From positions 1-37,949 of the forward strand of contig NZ_JABEQL010000035.1 in NCBI RefSeq assembly GCF_014174215.1: a stretch of DNA of 37,949 nt, given 5' to 3'. Shown here piece by piece: positions 1 to 7,569 of the stretch; position 1 is the stretch's first letter; each line of letters opens with the position of its first letter. The notes below the pieces were generated by a model, which made no database searches, was not told the DNA's origin, and saw only the letters and a list, made by a program, of their open reading frames with translations. Both the position numbers and the translations under genes were made by a program. The DNA is from Gluconacetobacter tumulicola (lineage in GTDB: Bacteria; Pseudomonadota; Alphaproteobacteria; Acetobacterales; Acetobacteraceae).

Positions 1-906
1 CAAACACCCCAGAAGGGCCAAAGAAACTAGCAGGTCATCCCCACCAGGTCAAGAACCTCAGCCCCGGCGGTGAAGAGCGATCTACACCCCACCCCTAACA
101 CCGTCAACAGCCGACTTTCATCCGAGGGCATAAAAAATTCACCCCTGCGCCTCCCAGGCCGCCGCAAGGCGCAGGAAACCGGGTTTTTTCCCGATTCAAA
201 AAAATCACGTGGATGACTCAGAACTCCCCGGATACGCCCACCCGTGATTCGCCCCGCCGCCTTTATCCGCAACATTCTGCGGTCGGCACGCGACTCATAG
301 CTGAAGAAAACAGCGAATCAGGCGATCAGCGGCGCCACCGTCGCCTCCCGGCTGTCGGTCCATGACCGATCATGGAGACTGCCCCATCGGATCCAACCCT
401 ACGAGAGGACCGCGCTCCGGCATCTTTTGGGCCGACGTCCCGTCGGTACCCTCATGACAAGGGCAGGCAGCCAGACGGGATGGCCCACATTGAGATCGGC
501 AGCATCAACGCCACCATGATCCCAATCCGCCGGATTGCAGAAGGGGACGGTCACGCCAGTTTCAGAAGCAACACGACCGCACACCGAACCTGGATCCGCC
601 AAGCCCGAGGCCAGGATGCCATGCATAAGAGGCACAAGGCCTGATCGTCGCATGCAGCAGCATGCTCAGCATACCGTCCTTCGTCGTAGCTCAAGGGCAA
701 CCCATTGCAGACGGACCACCAATCCCGCCAAAACCTATAGCGGCAGCACATGAGGCTGATCGCAGATCGTTACCAGCCCCAACACCATCGGAATTTTCGG
801 CTCTACGCGCTACTGAACCGTATCCTCCGCTGGGAACGGAGCGACATCCATCGCTCTACTCACCGCTTCGGACGAAGGCCTGCCGCAGCGCAGCGATTCG
901 ACGCAT
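1..906. other. Intergenic stretch without a supportable gene
   Basis: Several short open frames of 60-90 codons exist on both strands here, but they overlap each other. None has a recognisable domain, a convincing ribosome binding site or the codon regularity of the neighbouring genes. The stretch at 166-210 contains GGCGCAGGAAACC followed by T-rich sequence. This faintly resembles the end of the palindromic element core seen at 5788-5846, so part of the region may be decayed repeat. A decayed mobile element is possible but I cannot name one. Confidence 0.5.
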
Positions 907-970
907 GCCTCCCAACATCGGCGCGGCGCGGAGCGGCCCGATCGACCGCAGCCCCCGAAGCGCAGGAAAC
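907..970. repeat. Diverged core of the palindromic 3'-end element
   Basis: This segment aligns with the 59-bp core at 5788-5846 and 11593-11651. It shares CATCGG, then GCGGAGCGGCC, then CCGAAGCGCAGGAAAC at its end. It differs by an insertion of about 5 bp (extra GCGCG) and by substitutions in the GGCC hairpin. I could not find outer inverted arms. Its right end is 41 bp before the stop codon of the minus-strand DUF192 gene, in the same orientation as the other copies have to their neighbouring gene. Confidence 0.6.
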
Positions 971-1011
971 ACCCACCGAATCGCCGGCAGAACAGCCGTG
1001 TCAGCTGTCTC

Positions 1012-1524
1012 TCAGCCTGCCGGGGCCGTGAGCGTCTTGCTGTCCACCTTGTCACCAACGACGATGCCCAGCTTTTCGGTCAAGCCGCCCTGCAATTCCA
1101 GCGTTGCGCGCACTGGCCCATGGCTGCTGATCCGCGCCAGGCTCTGCGGCACGGCATTCTCGGCAATCGCCGAAATCCGCCCATCCTCGCCGATGAAGAC
1201 GATATCCAACGAGACCAGCGTATTCTCCATCCACATGTCGCTCTGCTGCGGATAGGGCCAGACGAACAGCATGCCGCGATCGGCCGGCACCGAGGTACGG
1301 AACATCTCGCCGATGCGCTGCTGGCCCGGGGTGGTGGCCAGTTCGACGGAGAAGACGTGCTTCGCCCCCTTCGCGTTCGTGATGGTCAGGTTTTCGCGCG
1401 GCAGTTCGGACTGCGCCTTGGTCGGGGTGTCATCCTGGGCCCGGGCCGTTCCGACCATCTGCCCTCCGGCCAGCGCCACGACCAGACCGCACGCAGCGGC
1501 ACACATGCGCATATCCCACATCAT
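1012..1524 (-). CDS. DUF192 family secreted protein
   Basis: A 170-aa protein with an N-terminal signal peptide: a hydrophobic stretch at residues 11-28 and a likely cleavage after TARA. The rest matches the DUF192 family over almost its whole length, with ATTPGQQRIGEMFRT, DRGMLFVWPY, MWMENTLVSLDIVFI and the typical C-terminal LELQGG segment. DUF192 proteins are small periplasmic or secreted beta-barrel-like proteins whose biochemical role is not settled. The start has a purine-rich AGAAGAGAG upstream. It lies 29 bp downstream of the metallo-hydrolase gene on the same strand and is probably co-transcribed with it. A diverged copy of the palindromic repeat lies just after its stop. Confidence 0.85.
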   Translation of the reverse strand: MMWDMRMCAAACGLVVALAGGQMVGTARAQDDTPTKAQSELPRENLTITNAKGAKHVFSVELATTPGQQRIGEMFRTSVPADRGMLFVWPYPQQSDMWMENTLVSLDIVFIGEDGRISAIAENAVPQSLARISSHGPVRATLELQGGLTEKLGIVVGDKVDSKTLTAPAG

Positions 1525-1553
1525 TCATTGCTCTCTTCTGTTTGTCGGCGGCA

Positions 1554-2234
1554 TCAACGCAGGAACGGGTTGGTACGCCGCTCGGCGCCAATCGTGGTCA
1601 TGTCCCCATGGCCGGGCAGGATCGTCACCTCGTCGCCCAACGGCAGAAGACGATCGGTAATGGCCTGAAGCAGTTGAGGACCGTTTCCATAGGGAAAATC
1701 GGTGCGTCCGACCGATCCGCGAAACAACGTATCCCCCACGAAGGCAAAACCGGCCTTCGGGTCGTGGAACACCACATGGCCAGGCGTGTGACCGGGAACA
1801 TGCAGCACCGCCAGCGACCGGCCCAGCACCGGCAGGATTTCACCATCGGTCACATAACGGTCCACCGTCACGTTGCCCATACCGGTCAACCCATACCGGG
1901 CCGCCTGCGCCGCGATATCGGACAGCAGGAACGCATCGCGCTCATCCGGCCCGATGATCGGCACCGTTCCACCCTGAAGGCGAACCAGTTCGTTACGCAG
2001 CGCATCCGCCCCACCGGCATGGTCCAGATGGCCATGCGTCAGCAGGATGCAGTCCACCGTCAGGTCACGCGCCGCGAGCGCGTGCAGCAGGACAGGAACA
2101 TCCCCGCCCGGATCGACCACCACCGCATGGCGGGTGACGGGGTCCCACAGGATCGAACAATTCTGCCCGAAGGCGGTCACCGGCACGACAGCCAGTTCCA
2201 GCCCGGCCAGATCCGGCGTGGAAGACAAAGACAT
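1554..2234 (-). CDS. MBL-fold hydrolase, glyoxalase II-like
   Basis: A 226-aa metallo-beta-lactamase-fold protein. The metal-binding THGHLDH motif lies near residue 70. It is followed by HVPGHTPGH, FVGDTLFRGSVGRTDFP and the C-terminal LPGHGDMTTIGAERRTNPF. The set is that of short glyoxalase-II-like hydrolases (YcbL type) that act on glutathione thioesters or related thioesters, with the metal site complete. The start at 2234 is chosen because AGGAG lies 8 nt upstream. An in-frame start at 2303 would add 23 basic residues unlike the family. It precedes the DUF192 gene and is divergent from xdhC. The exact substrate cannot be read from the sequence. Confidence 0.88.
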   Translation of the reverse strand: MSLSSTPDLAGLELAVVPVTAFGQNCSILWDPVTRHAVVVDPGGDVPVLLHALAARDLTVDCILLTHGHLDHAGGADALRNELVRLQGGTVPIIGPDERDAFLLSDIAAQAARYGLTGMGNVTVDRYVTDGEILPVLGRSLAVLHVPGHTPGHVVFHDPKAGFAFVGDTLFRGSVGRTDFPYGNGPQLLQAITDRLLPLGDEVTILPGHGDMTTIGAERRTNPFLR

Positions 2235-2407
2235 GATGACGACTCCTGGCCTTACGCGCCGCGAAGGCGGGTTCCGGGCTGGTTTCCGACCTCCGGCCCG
2301 CACCCGGCACCAAAGGTTTCCGTTGTGTACGAGCCGGCGGCCAGTGGAGCAAGACTGCCCTGCCCCGCAGCGGGCACCGCTGGCCTGTCTATATCCGCGC
2401 TGATAGA

Positions 2408-3493
2408 GTGGCCGACATGATGTCGCAGCCCCTCCTTCACGATCCGCTGGACCTGGCCATCGCCTGGGCCGAAGCCGGGCAGCCGGCGGCGCTGGCCACC
2501 GTCATCGCCACCTGGGGCAGTTCCCCGCGTCCCTCCGGCAGCATGATGGCGGTCAATGGCGGCGGCCGCATCGAAGGATCGGTCAGCGGCGGCTGCGTCG
2601 AGGCGTCCGTCCTCGATGCGGCGATGACCGCTATGCATGATGGCCGGCCCAACCTGCTGTCCTATGGCGTGACATCGGAACAGGCATGGACAGTCGGCCT
2701 GGCCTGCGGCGGCGAACTGGACGTGCTGGTGGAAGCGATCGGACCAGGCGGCACCCTGCCCATGGCCATATTGCGCACGGCGGTCGCGTTGCGGCACCAG
2801 CGGAAACCGGCGCTGCTGGCGACGCGCCTGTCCGACATGCACCACGTCCTGATCACACGCACGGCCGGCGATGAACCCACAAGCGTCGCCGACGACCCGA
2901 TCGATCCGCACCTGGCTCCGATGCTGGAGCAGGTGTTCCGCGATGGCCGCAGCCGCCGCGTCACCTGTGCAGACGACGAATCCTGGTTCCTGCACCTGCT
3001 GACGGCACCCTATCGGCTGCTGATCGTCGGCGCGGTCCATATCGCCCAGGTCCTGGCCCCGCTGGCGACAACGATGGGCTTCGCGGTGACCGTCATCGAC
3101 CCGCGCACGCAACTGGCCACCCCGGAACGCTTTCCCGGCATCGCACTGGTCACCGAATGGCCGGACGAAGCCCTGGAAACCCTTTCCATCGACACCCATA
3201 CCGCGATCGTCACCCTGACCCATGACGCCAAGCTGGACGACCCCACCCTGCGGACGGCATTGGACAGCCCTGCCTTCTATATAGGTGCGCTGGGGTCGCG
3301 TAAGACGCAGGCATCGCGACTGGCCCGGCTGGCAGCCGACGGTATCGGCCCCGAACGAACGGCACGCATCCACGGACCGGTCGGGCTGGCCATCGGCGCG
3401 ATCGGCGCTTCCGAGATCGCCCTGTCGATCCTGGCGGAAATCGTGGCCGTGCGCCGCGACGCCACCCTGGGCCGCCACCCCGGCTGGACATGA
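2408..3493 (+). CDS. xdhC: XdhC/CoxI family molybdenum-enzyme maturation protein
   Basis: A 361-aa protein with both XdhC parts. The N-terminal XdhC/CoxI domain has ATWGSSPRPSGSMMAV and EGSVSGGCVEASVL. The C-terminal Rossmann-like domain has LLIVGAVHIAQVLAP, ALGSRKTQASRLARL and IHGPVGLAIGA. Family members bind molybdenum cofactor and help insert the sulfurated cofactor into xanthine-dehydrogenase-type enzymes. The GTG at 2408 gives MADMMSQ; ATG codons at 2417 and 2420 are equally possible. It overlaps the next gene by 4 nt (ATGA). No xdhA/xdhB-type oxidoreductase genes are in the window, so the client enzyme is unknown. Confidence 0.9.
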   Translation: MADMMSQPLLHDPLDLAIAWAEAGQPAALATVIATWGSSPRPSGSMMAVNGGGRIEGSVSGGCVEASVLDAAMTAMHDGRPNLLSYGVTSEQAWTVGLACGGELDVLVEAIGPGGTLPMAILRTAVALRHQRKPALLATRLSDMHHVLITRTAGDEPTSVADDPIDPHLAPMLEQVFRDGRSRRVTCADDESWFLHLLTAPYRLLIVGAVHIAQVLAPLATTMGFAVTVIDPRTQLATPERFPGIALVTEWPDEALETLSIDTHTAIVTLTHDAKLDDPTLRTALDSPAFYIGALGSRKTQASRLARLAADGIGPERTARIHGPVGLAIGAIGASEIALSILAEIVAVRRDATLGRHPGWT

Positions 3494-4236
3494 TTCCGGC
3501 TCCAGCCCCCATCACCGCATTGATTCTGGCCGCCGGCCAGTCGTCACGCTCGGCCCCGCACCACAAGCTGCTGGTCGCCGACGCTACGGGCACACCGATG
3601 ATCGTCCGCACCCTGCAGGCCGTATGCATCGGCGCGGTCGACCATGTCGTCATCGTGCTGGGCCACCGCGCGGCAGAGCTGCAGGCCGCGATCGACGCCC
3701 ACGCACCCTATGCCCGGCCCGTGAATATCACCGTCGCGGCCGACCATGCGACCGGCCTGTCCGCCAGCCTGCGCGCCGGCCTGCAGGCAATCGCCGACCG
3801 ACCCGCCGCAGGCGTGCTGGTCTGCCTGGGCGACATGCCGAACCTTCGCCCGGACCTGATCGACCGGCTGATCACCCGCCATCGGCGCGACACGCCACCC
3901 GTCACGATCCCCGTTCACGCCGGGCGACAGGGCCATCCCGTCCTGTGGGACCGGACGATGATCCCGGAGTTGAGGACCCTGAACGGCGACCGGGGCGGCG
4001 GCGCCCTGATCCGCACCCTGGGCGCCCGCGCGGCCATCGTGCCGGGCGACGAGACGATCCATGAGGATTTCGACACGCCCGCCCGGCTGGAACGGTTCGC
4101 CGTGACAATGTCATCCCCTGGGCCATCCCCCGGGCCGCCCCCTGGGCCGCCCCCGGAGCCACACCCCAGGGCGGTTGACCGCCCCCGGCCCGGTGTCGGA
4201 GAAGGGCAGGCGCGGCCCGGGTGGCCGCCAACATGA
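3490..4236 (+). CDS. MobA-like nucleotidyltransferase (molybdenum cofactor cytidylyltransferase-type)
   Basis: A 248-aa NTP-transferase. The nucleotide-binding signature LILAAGQSSR is at residues 10-19, a lysine follows in HHKLL, ADHATGLSASLRAGL is mid-protein and the metal-binding CLGDMP is near residue 118. HPVLWDR and LNGDRGGGALI complete the MobA/MocA-type fold. Coupling to xdhC by an ATGA overlap favours MocA, the CTP:molybdopterin cytidylyltransferase for xanthine-dehydrogenase-family enzymes, but GTP-type MobA cannot be excluded. The last 45 or so residues are an unusual Pro/Gly/Arg-rich tail (SPGPSPGPPPGPPPEP) encoded by short tandem GC repeats at 4115-4165. The enzyme domain appears complete before this tail. 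Confidence 0.85.
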   Translation: MIPAPAPITALILAAGQSSRSAPHHKLLVADATGTPMIVRTLQAVCIGAVDHVVIVLGHRAAELQAAIDAHAPYARPVNITVAADHATGLSASLRAGLQAIADRPAAGVLVCLGDMPNLRPDLIDRLITRHRRDTPPVTIPVHAGRQGHPVLWDRTMIPELRTLNGDRGGGALIRTLGARAAIVPGDETIHEDFDTPARLERFAVTMSSPGPSPGPPPGPPPEPHPRAVDRPRPGVGEGQARPGWPPT

Positions 4237-4248
4237 AGGACTGGCCCA

Positions 4249-4599
4249 ATGAGCAAGATCATCCGCACGGAACCGAACGCGATCCTGTCCAAGGTCGTGG
4301 AATATCACGGCTTCCTGTTTACCCAGGGTTTCGTCGCGCGCGACCTGAAGGGCGACGTCTCCGCCCAGACGCGCGATATTCTGGAGCAGATCGACGAAGC
4401 GCTGGAACTGCACGGCACGGACAAGACCCGCCTGCTCCAGGCCCAGATCTGGCTGAAGGACATCACCGACCGCGATGCCCTGAATGTCCTGTGGTCCGCC
4501 TGGCTGCCCAAGGATGGCGCCCCGGCCCGCGCCTGCGTCCAGGCCACGATGGCCAGCCCGGACGTCCTGGTCGAGATCATGCTGATCTGCACCAAGTAA
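4249..4599 (+). CDS. RidA family protein
   Basis: A 116-aa protein of the RidA/YjgF/UK114 family, with HGFLFTQGFVARD, the helix TRDILEQIDEALELHGTDKTRLLQAQIWLKD and a C-terminal VQATMASPDVLVEIMLI strand. RidA enzymes hydrolyse reactive enamines and imines formed by PLP enzymes. This protein belongs to the RutC/YoaB-like side. The usual catalytic arginine of the CRACVQA motif appears as ARACVQAT, so that arginine is retained. It begins 12 bp after the MobA-like gene on the same strand and may share its transcript. Length is normal for the family. Confidence 0.85.
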   Translation: MSKIIRTEPNAILSKVVEYHGFLFTQGFVARDLKGDVSAQTRDILEQIDEALELHGTDKTRLLQAQIWLKDITDRDALNVLWSAWLPKDGAPARACVQATMASPDVLVEIMLICTK

Positions 4600-4607
4600 G
4601 CCCTCGA

Positions 4608-4666
4608 CCCGCTCGGGAGCGGGACCCGCCAGCCACAAAGGCTGTCGCTTTTATGCAACGGGTCCC
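4608..4666. terminator. Two mutually exclusive GC-rich hairpins after the RidA gene
   Basis: Hairpin 1 is CCCGCTC/GAGCGGG (4608-4614 with 4617-4623, 2-nt loop). Hairpin 2 is GGGACCCG/CGGGTCCC (4621-4628 with 4659-4666) enclosing a small CAGCC/GGCTG stem. They share bases 4621-4623 and cannot both form fully. It starts 9 bp after the RidA stop. No T tract follows directly, so Rho-independent termination is not certain. Confidence 0.45.
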
Positions 4667-4915
4667 GATTCCGATTCTGCTGCCGCCTGCCTCGGACCTT
4701 TCGTCCACCCGGCTCCCCTCAATTTCCATTTTTCATTGAAAAACTGCGGTCTGCATTTTTCCATAAGGAATATATTCCTATTTTTTGAATCCAAACTGCC
4801 GGTTTTCTGAAAATGTCATCGATCGCGCACGAGAAATGCGGCGGCGTCTTGTCAGGGTTGCGGCCTCGTTGCTACCCCTGTTTGGGCAACGACAGTGCGT
4901 ATGAGGTCTTGTGGG
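4667..4915 (+). promoter_or_regulatory. AT-rich control region upstream of the CHAP-domain gene
   Basis: This non-coding stretch is markedly richer in A+T than its surroundings. It carries a TTTTTC-ATT-GAAAAA hairpin at 4729-4743 and a perfect 14-bp palindrome AGGAATATATTCCT at 4766-4779, followed by ATTTTTTG. The palindrome lies about 137 bp before the preferred start of the CHAP gene and could be an operator. No clear -35/-10 pair was identified. Confidence 0.4.
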
Positions 4916-5668
4916 ATGCGGGCAGGTGGTTTGGGACGTGCGTTCCTCTTTTCTGTAGCAGCGGCGTCCTTGGGCCTCGTCTTCTCCTCCAACGCAGATG
5001 CCCGCCAGTCGGTTCATCGCGCCACGCATATCACCCATGCCAATCATACGGCCTACACCGCGCATCATGGACGCCACGTCGCGTTCCGCACCGGCAGGCA
5101 TCATGAAGCAGGCCGGGTCATCCAGTGCGTGGCCTTCGCCAAGTCGGCATCCGACGTCATGCTGCGCGGAAACGCCGCCAACTGGTGGTACAACGCCGCC
5201 GGCGTCTACGCCCGCGGTGCCGCGCCCGAAGCCGGCAGCATCCTGAATTTCCGCGCCAACCGCCGCATGCCGCTGGGTCATGTCGCGGTCGTCCGCCAGA
5301 TCGTCGACAGCCGCACCATCGTGATCGACCAGTCGCATTGGGCCCAGCGCGGCATCAGCCGCAACGTGGCGGTGATCGACGTCTCGCCCAACAATGACTG
5401 GACGGCGGTTCGCGTCGCGCTGAACCAGAACGGCGCCTATGGCAGCATCTATCCGACCTACGGGTTCATCTATTCCCGCCCGGACAGCAGCGGCCGCATC
5501 ATGACCGCCAGCAGCGAGCGCTCGATCCCGCAGCCCCTCAACAGCGCACCGAGCGACCTGCGCCACCCGATGCGGACGACCGAAGTGGCCGAAGCGCCCG
5601 AGAGCCTGCCGAGCGTCACCTACGGCCACGCCTTCCGCGAAGACGCCCCGAACCGTTCCATTCGTTAA
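4916..5668 (+). CDS. Secreted CHAP-domain protein (putative cell-wall amidase/peptidase)
   Basis: About 250 aa with an N-terminal signal peptide (MRAGGLGRAFLFSVAAASLG, ending near SNADA), then a His-rich linker and a CHAP domain. The probable catalytic cysteine is in QCVAFAK (near residue 71) and the histidine in MPLGHVAVV (near 122). The IDQSHW segment follows, as in CHAP cysteine amidases of peptidoglycan. The last 60 residues look disordered. The start at 4916 has GAGG upstream and gives a normal signal peptide; in-frame starts at 4895 (GTG) and 4901 (ATG) are alternatives. It stands alone, convergent with rlmH, with an AT-rich upstream region that suggests its own promoter. Confidence 0.8.
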   Translation: MRAGGLGRAFLFSVAAASLGLVFSSNADARQSVHRATHITHANHTAYTAHHGRHVAFRTGRHHEAGRVIQCVAFAKSASDVMLRGNAANWWYNAAGVYARGAAPEAGSILNFRANRRMPLGHVAVVRQIVDSRTIVIDQSHWAQRGISRNVAVIDVSPNNDWTAVRVALNQNGAYGSIYPTYGFIYSRPDSSGRIMTASSERSIPQPLNSAPSDLRHPMRTTEVAEAPESLPSVTYGHAFREDAPNRSIR

Positions 5669-5723
5669 GAACCTGATCGAAACACTGATGGATCACCGCC
5701 GCCGCGCATAACATTCGGGCTCC

Positions 5724-5889
5724 AAAAGCCTGCTTGGAAATGTGGGCTGGTGAGCGAGAGTGCCGCAAAGCGGCACGCCCGTCGTGTGTTTCCGAGCATC
5801 GGAGCGGAGCGGCCTCAATGGCCGTGAGCACCGAAGCACAGGAAACGCGCGTCGGATCGCCACCAGCCCGCATTTACAAGCAGGCTTTT
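5724..5889. repeat. Palindromic 3'-end element, copy A
   Basis: A 166-bp element. Its outer arms 5724-5750 and 5863-5889 are inverted repeats of 27 bp with 25 matches. Inside are a perfect 7-bp hairpin GTGCCGC-AAA-GCGGCAC at 5760-5776, then 11 nt, then the 59-bp core 5788-5846. The core runs from GTTTCCGAGCATCGG to GCACAGGAAAC with an internal CGGCC/GGCCG hairpin. It fills the gap between the convergent CHAP and rlmH genes, and its right arm ends on the first base of the rlmH stop triplet (plus-strand TCA). It could act as a bidirectional transcript end. Confidence 0.8.
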
Positions 5890-6347
5890 CAGGGGCGTCC
5901 GGCGCGGTGGTAGGGATGGCCTGACGCAATCGCCCGCGCGCGGTAAAGCTGCTCGGCCAGCAAGCCCCGCACCAGCATATGCGGCCACGTCATGGGCCCC
6001 AGCGACAATGTATCGTCGGCACGCGCCAGCACCGGCCCATCCAGCCCTTCCGCTCCCCCGATCAGGAAACAGACCGGCCGCGACAGGCCCAGCCAGCGCT
6101 CGACATGCCGGGCAAAATCCAGGCTGGCATGCGCCCGCCCGCCTTCGTCCATTGCAATGACGAAGGCCCGGTCAGGCAGGGCGGAGAGCAGAGCCTGCCC
6201 TTCGCGCCGCTTGATTTCCGCGGCAGCCCCCCTGCCCTCGGCGACCTCGACCATGTCCAGCTTCGGCGTCAGCCGTTCGGCATAACGCTGGAACAGGTCG
6301 CGTTCCACACGGTCCTTCATGCGCCCGACAGCGATCAGCCGCATCAT
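5889..6347 (-). CDS. rlmH: 23S rRNA (pseudouridine-1915 N3)-methyltransferase RlmH
   Basis: A 152-aa SPOUT methyltransferase. It begins [20 protein letters not shown]. It shows [14 protein letters not shown], the SAM-binding knot segment [10 protein letters not shown] and the family C-terminus [20 protein letters not shown]. RlmH methylates pseudouridine 1915 in helix 69 of 23S rRNA on the assembled ribosome. The start at 6347 (or the adjacent ATG at 6344) fits the family length; the upstream in-frame start at 6410 would run into the rsfS coding end. It lies 11 bp after rsfS, a common neighbour in bacteria. Its stop codon touches the arm of palindromic element A. Confidence 0.93.
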   Translation of the reverse strand: MMRLIAVGRMKDRVERDLFQRYAERLTPKLDMVEVAEGRGAAAEIKRREGQALLSALPDRAFVIAMDEGGRAHASLDFARHVERWLGLSRPVCFLIGGAEGLDGPVLARADDTLSLGPMTWPHMLVRGLLAEQLYRARAIASGHPYHRAGRP

Positions 6348-6358
6348 CGGACCGCGTC

Positions 6359-6961
6359 CTATTCGGCCTCCGGGGCCCCGCCGGGCGGCACGTCGAGATC
6401 GGCCCCCCACATGCGCTCCAGACCGTACTGGGCCCGCGCGTCGGTCTTGAACAGGTGCACGACAATGTCCCCGGCATCGATCAGCACCCAGTCGGACCCA
6501 TTCGCGCCCTCGATCAGCACCCGCTTCAGCCCCGCTTCACCCAGCTTGCGCTCCAGATGCGTCGCCATCGCCGAAATCTGGCGGTCGGCAATGCCGGTCG
6601 CGATCACCATCCGGTCGGCGAACGACGCACGCCCCGTCAGGTCCAGCACCACGATATCCTCGCCCTTGTCGTCGGCCAGGCTCTCGGTGATGACCGTCAG
6701 ATATTTTTCGAGCTTGCTGATTTCCGCCGGTTCGCGGTTCACCGCCTTGCCGGGGCCGGCAACGGCCGCCTTCTTGCGCGGCGTGCCCGGCGCCCGTGCG
6801 GCACCGGGTACCGCGGCCAATCCGGCCGGAGTCTTTCTGCCGGTCGTGCCGGCTGTCTTCTTGGGTGCCGTGCGACGAGTGGTACCCGTATCGGCCGGAG
6901 GCTTCCTGGCGATGACTCTTACTCCTGCTTCATCCTGTGCGGGATCACCTTGCCGCGCCAT
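6359..6961 (-). other. rsfS: Ribosomal silencing factor region (possible separate rsfS reading from internal ATG)
   Basis: This is the RsfS half of the NadD-RsfS frame. If translated alone from the in-frame ATG at 6961 ([13 protein letters not shown]), it gives a 200-aa protein. That is long for RsfS (usually 105-150 aa), because about 80 low-complexity residues precede the domain. A weak GAAGAG lies 4 nt before this ATG. The domain itself is complete. It is followed 11 bp later by rlmH, the usual partner. Confidence 0.6.
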
Positions 6962-7567
6962 CGCGCTCTTCAACGCGCCGGCACGCAATTCCGTTGCTGA
7001 TATACCGATCTGCGGGGCAGGAAGAAAGGCCCAGGCACACGGCGCGCAATCGGCCAGGATCGGCGCCTCCCGCGCCGGCCGCCGCCAGCGGCCGAGCGCC
7101 AGCGCCGCCCGCCCCCGCAAAGCCGCCGGATTGTAAGAGGGCCGGGGCAGCACCGCGAACGGAACCATCGAGACGATACGCCGCCAGCACCGCCAGCGGG
7201 GCAATTCCGCCAGCCCATCCGCCCCCATCAGCCAGACGAATTCCACATTGGGAAAACGCCTGACCAGCAAAGCCAGCGTGTCGACCGTATAGCGGGTTCC
7301 AAGATGCCGCTCGATATCGGTGGCGATGATGCGCCGCCCATCGACCTGTGCCGCTACCGCCGCCAGCCTGGCCGCAAGCGGCGCCATGCCCTTTGCAGGT
7401 TTCAGCGGATTGCCCGGCGAGACCATCAGCCAGACCTGATCGAGCCGCAACAGCCGCAACGCCCGCCGCGCCAGTTGCAGATGGCCGACATGCACCGGAT
7501 TGAACGATCCCCCCAGGAGACCGACCCGGATGCGCCGCCCGTCTCCCCACACCGGAAGCGCTGTCAT
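6359..7567 (-). CDS. nadD: Nicotinate-nucleotide adenylyltransferase continuous with ribosomal silencing factor (NadD-RsfS)
   Basis: A single 402-aa frame with no stop. Residues 1-205 or so are NadD, which makes nicotinate adenine dinucleotide in NAD synthesis. They carry [20 protein letters not shown], the nucleotidyltransferase GGSFxPxHxGH signature, then [18 protein letters not shown] and the terminal ISATELR. A linker of about 75 residues rich in Lys, Pro, Ala and Thr follows. Then comes RsfS (about 280-395), with [48 protein letters not shown] and YGLERMW. RsfS blocks subunit joining on L14. The ATG at 7567 is 2 bp after the proA stop. Whether the cell makes one fusion protein, or RsfS separately from the internal ATG at 6961, cannot be decided here. 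Confidence 0.85.
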   Translation of the reverse strand: MTALPVWGDGRRIRVGLLGGSFNPVHVGHLQLARRALRLLRLDQVWLMVSPGNPLKPAKGMAPLAARLAAVAAQVDGRRIIATDIERHLGTRYTVDTLALLVRRFPNVEFVWLMGADGLAELPRWRCWRRIVSMVPFAVLPRPSYNPAALRGRAALALGRWRRPAREAPILADCAPCAWAFLPAPQIGISATELRAGALKSAMARQGDPAQDEAGVRVIARKPPADTGTTRRTAPKKTAGTTGRKTPAGLAAVPGAARAPGTPRKKAAVAGPGKAVNREPAEISKLEKYLTVITESLADDKGEDIVVLDLTGRASFADRMVIATGIADRQISAMATHLERKLGEAGLKRVLIEGANGSDWVLIDAGDIVVHLFKTDARAQYGLERMWGADLDVPPGGAPEAE

Positions 7568-7569
7568 GG

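Noticed and set aside
399-653. Short minus-strand frame in the left intergenic region
   Set aside because: 84 codons with no domain, overlapped by other equally long frames and without a ribosome binding site.
2252-3478. Long antisense open frame opposite xdhC
   Set aside because: It is a shadow of the xdhC reading frame in GC-rich DNA, with Gln/Arg/His-rich low-complexity sequence and no domain.
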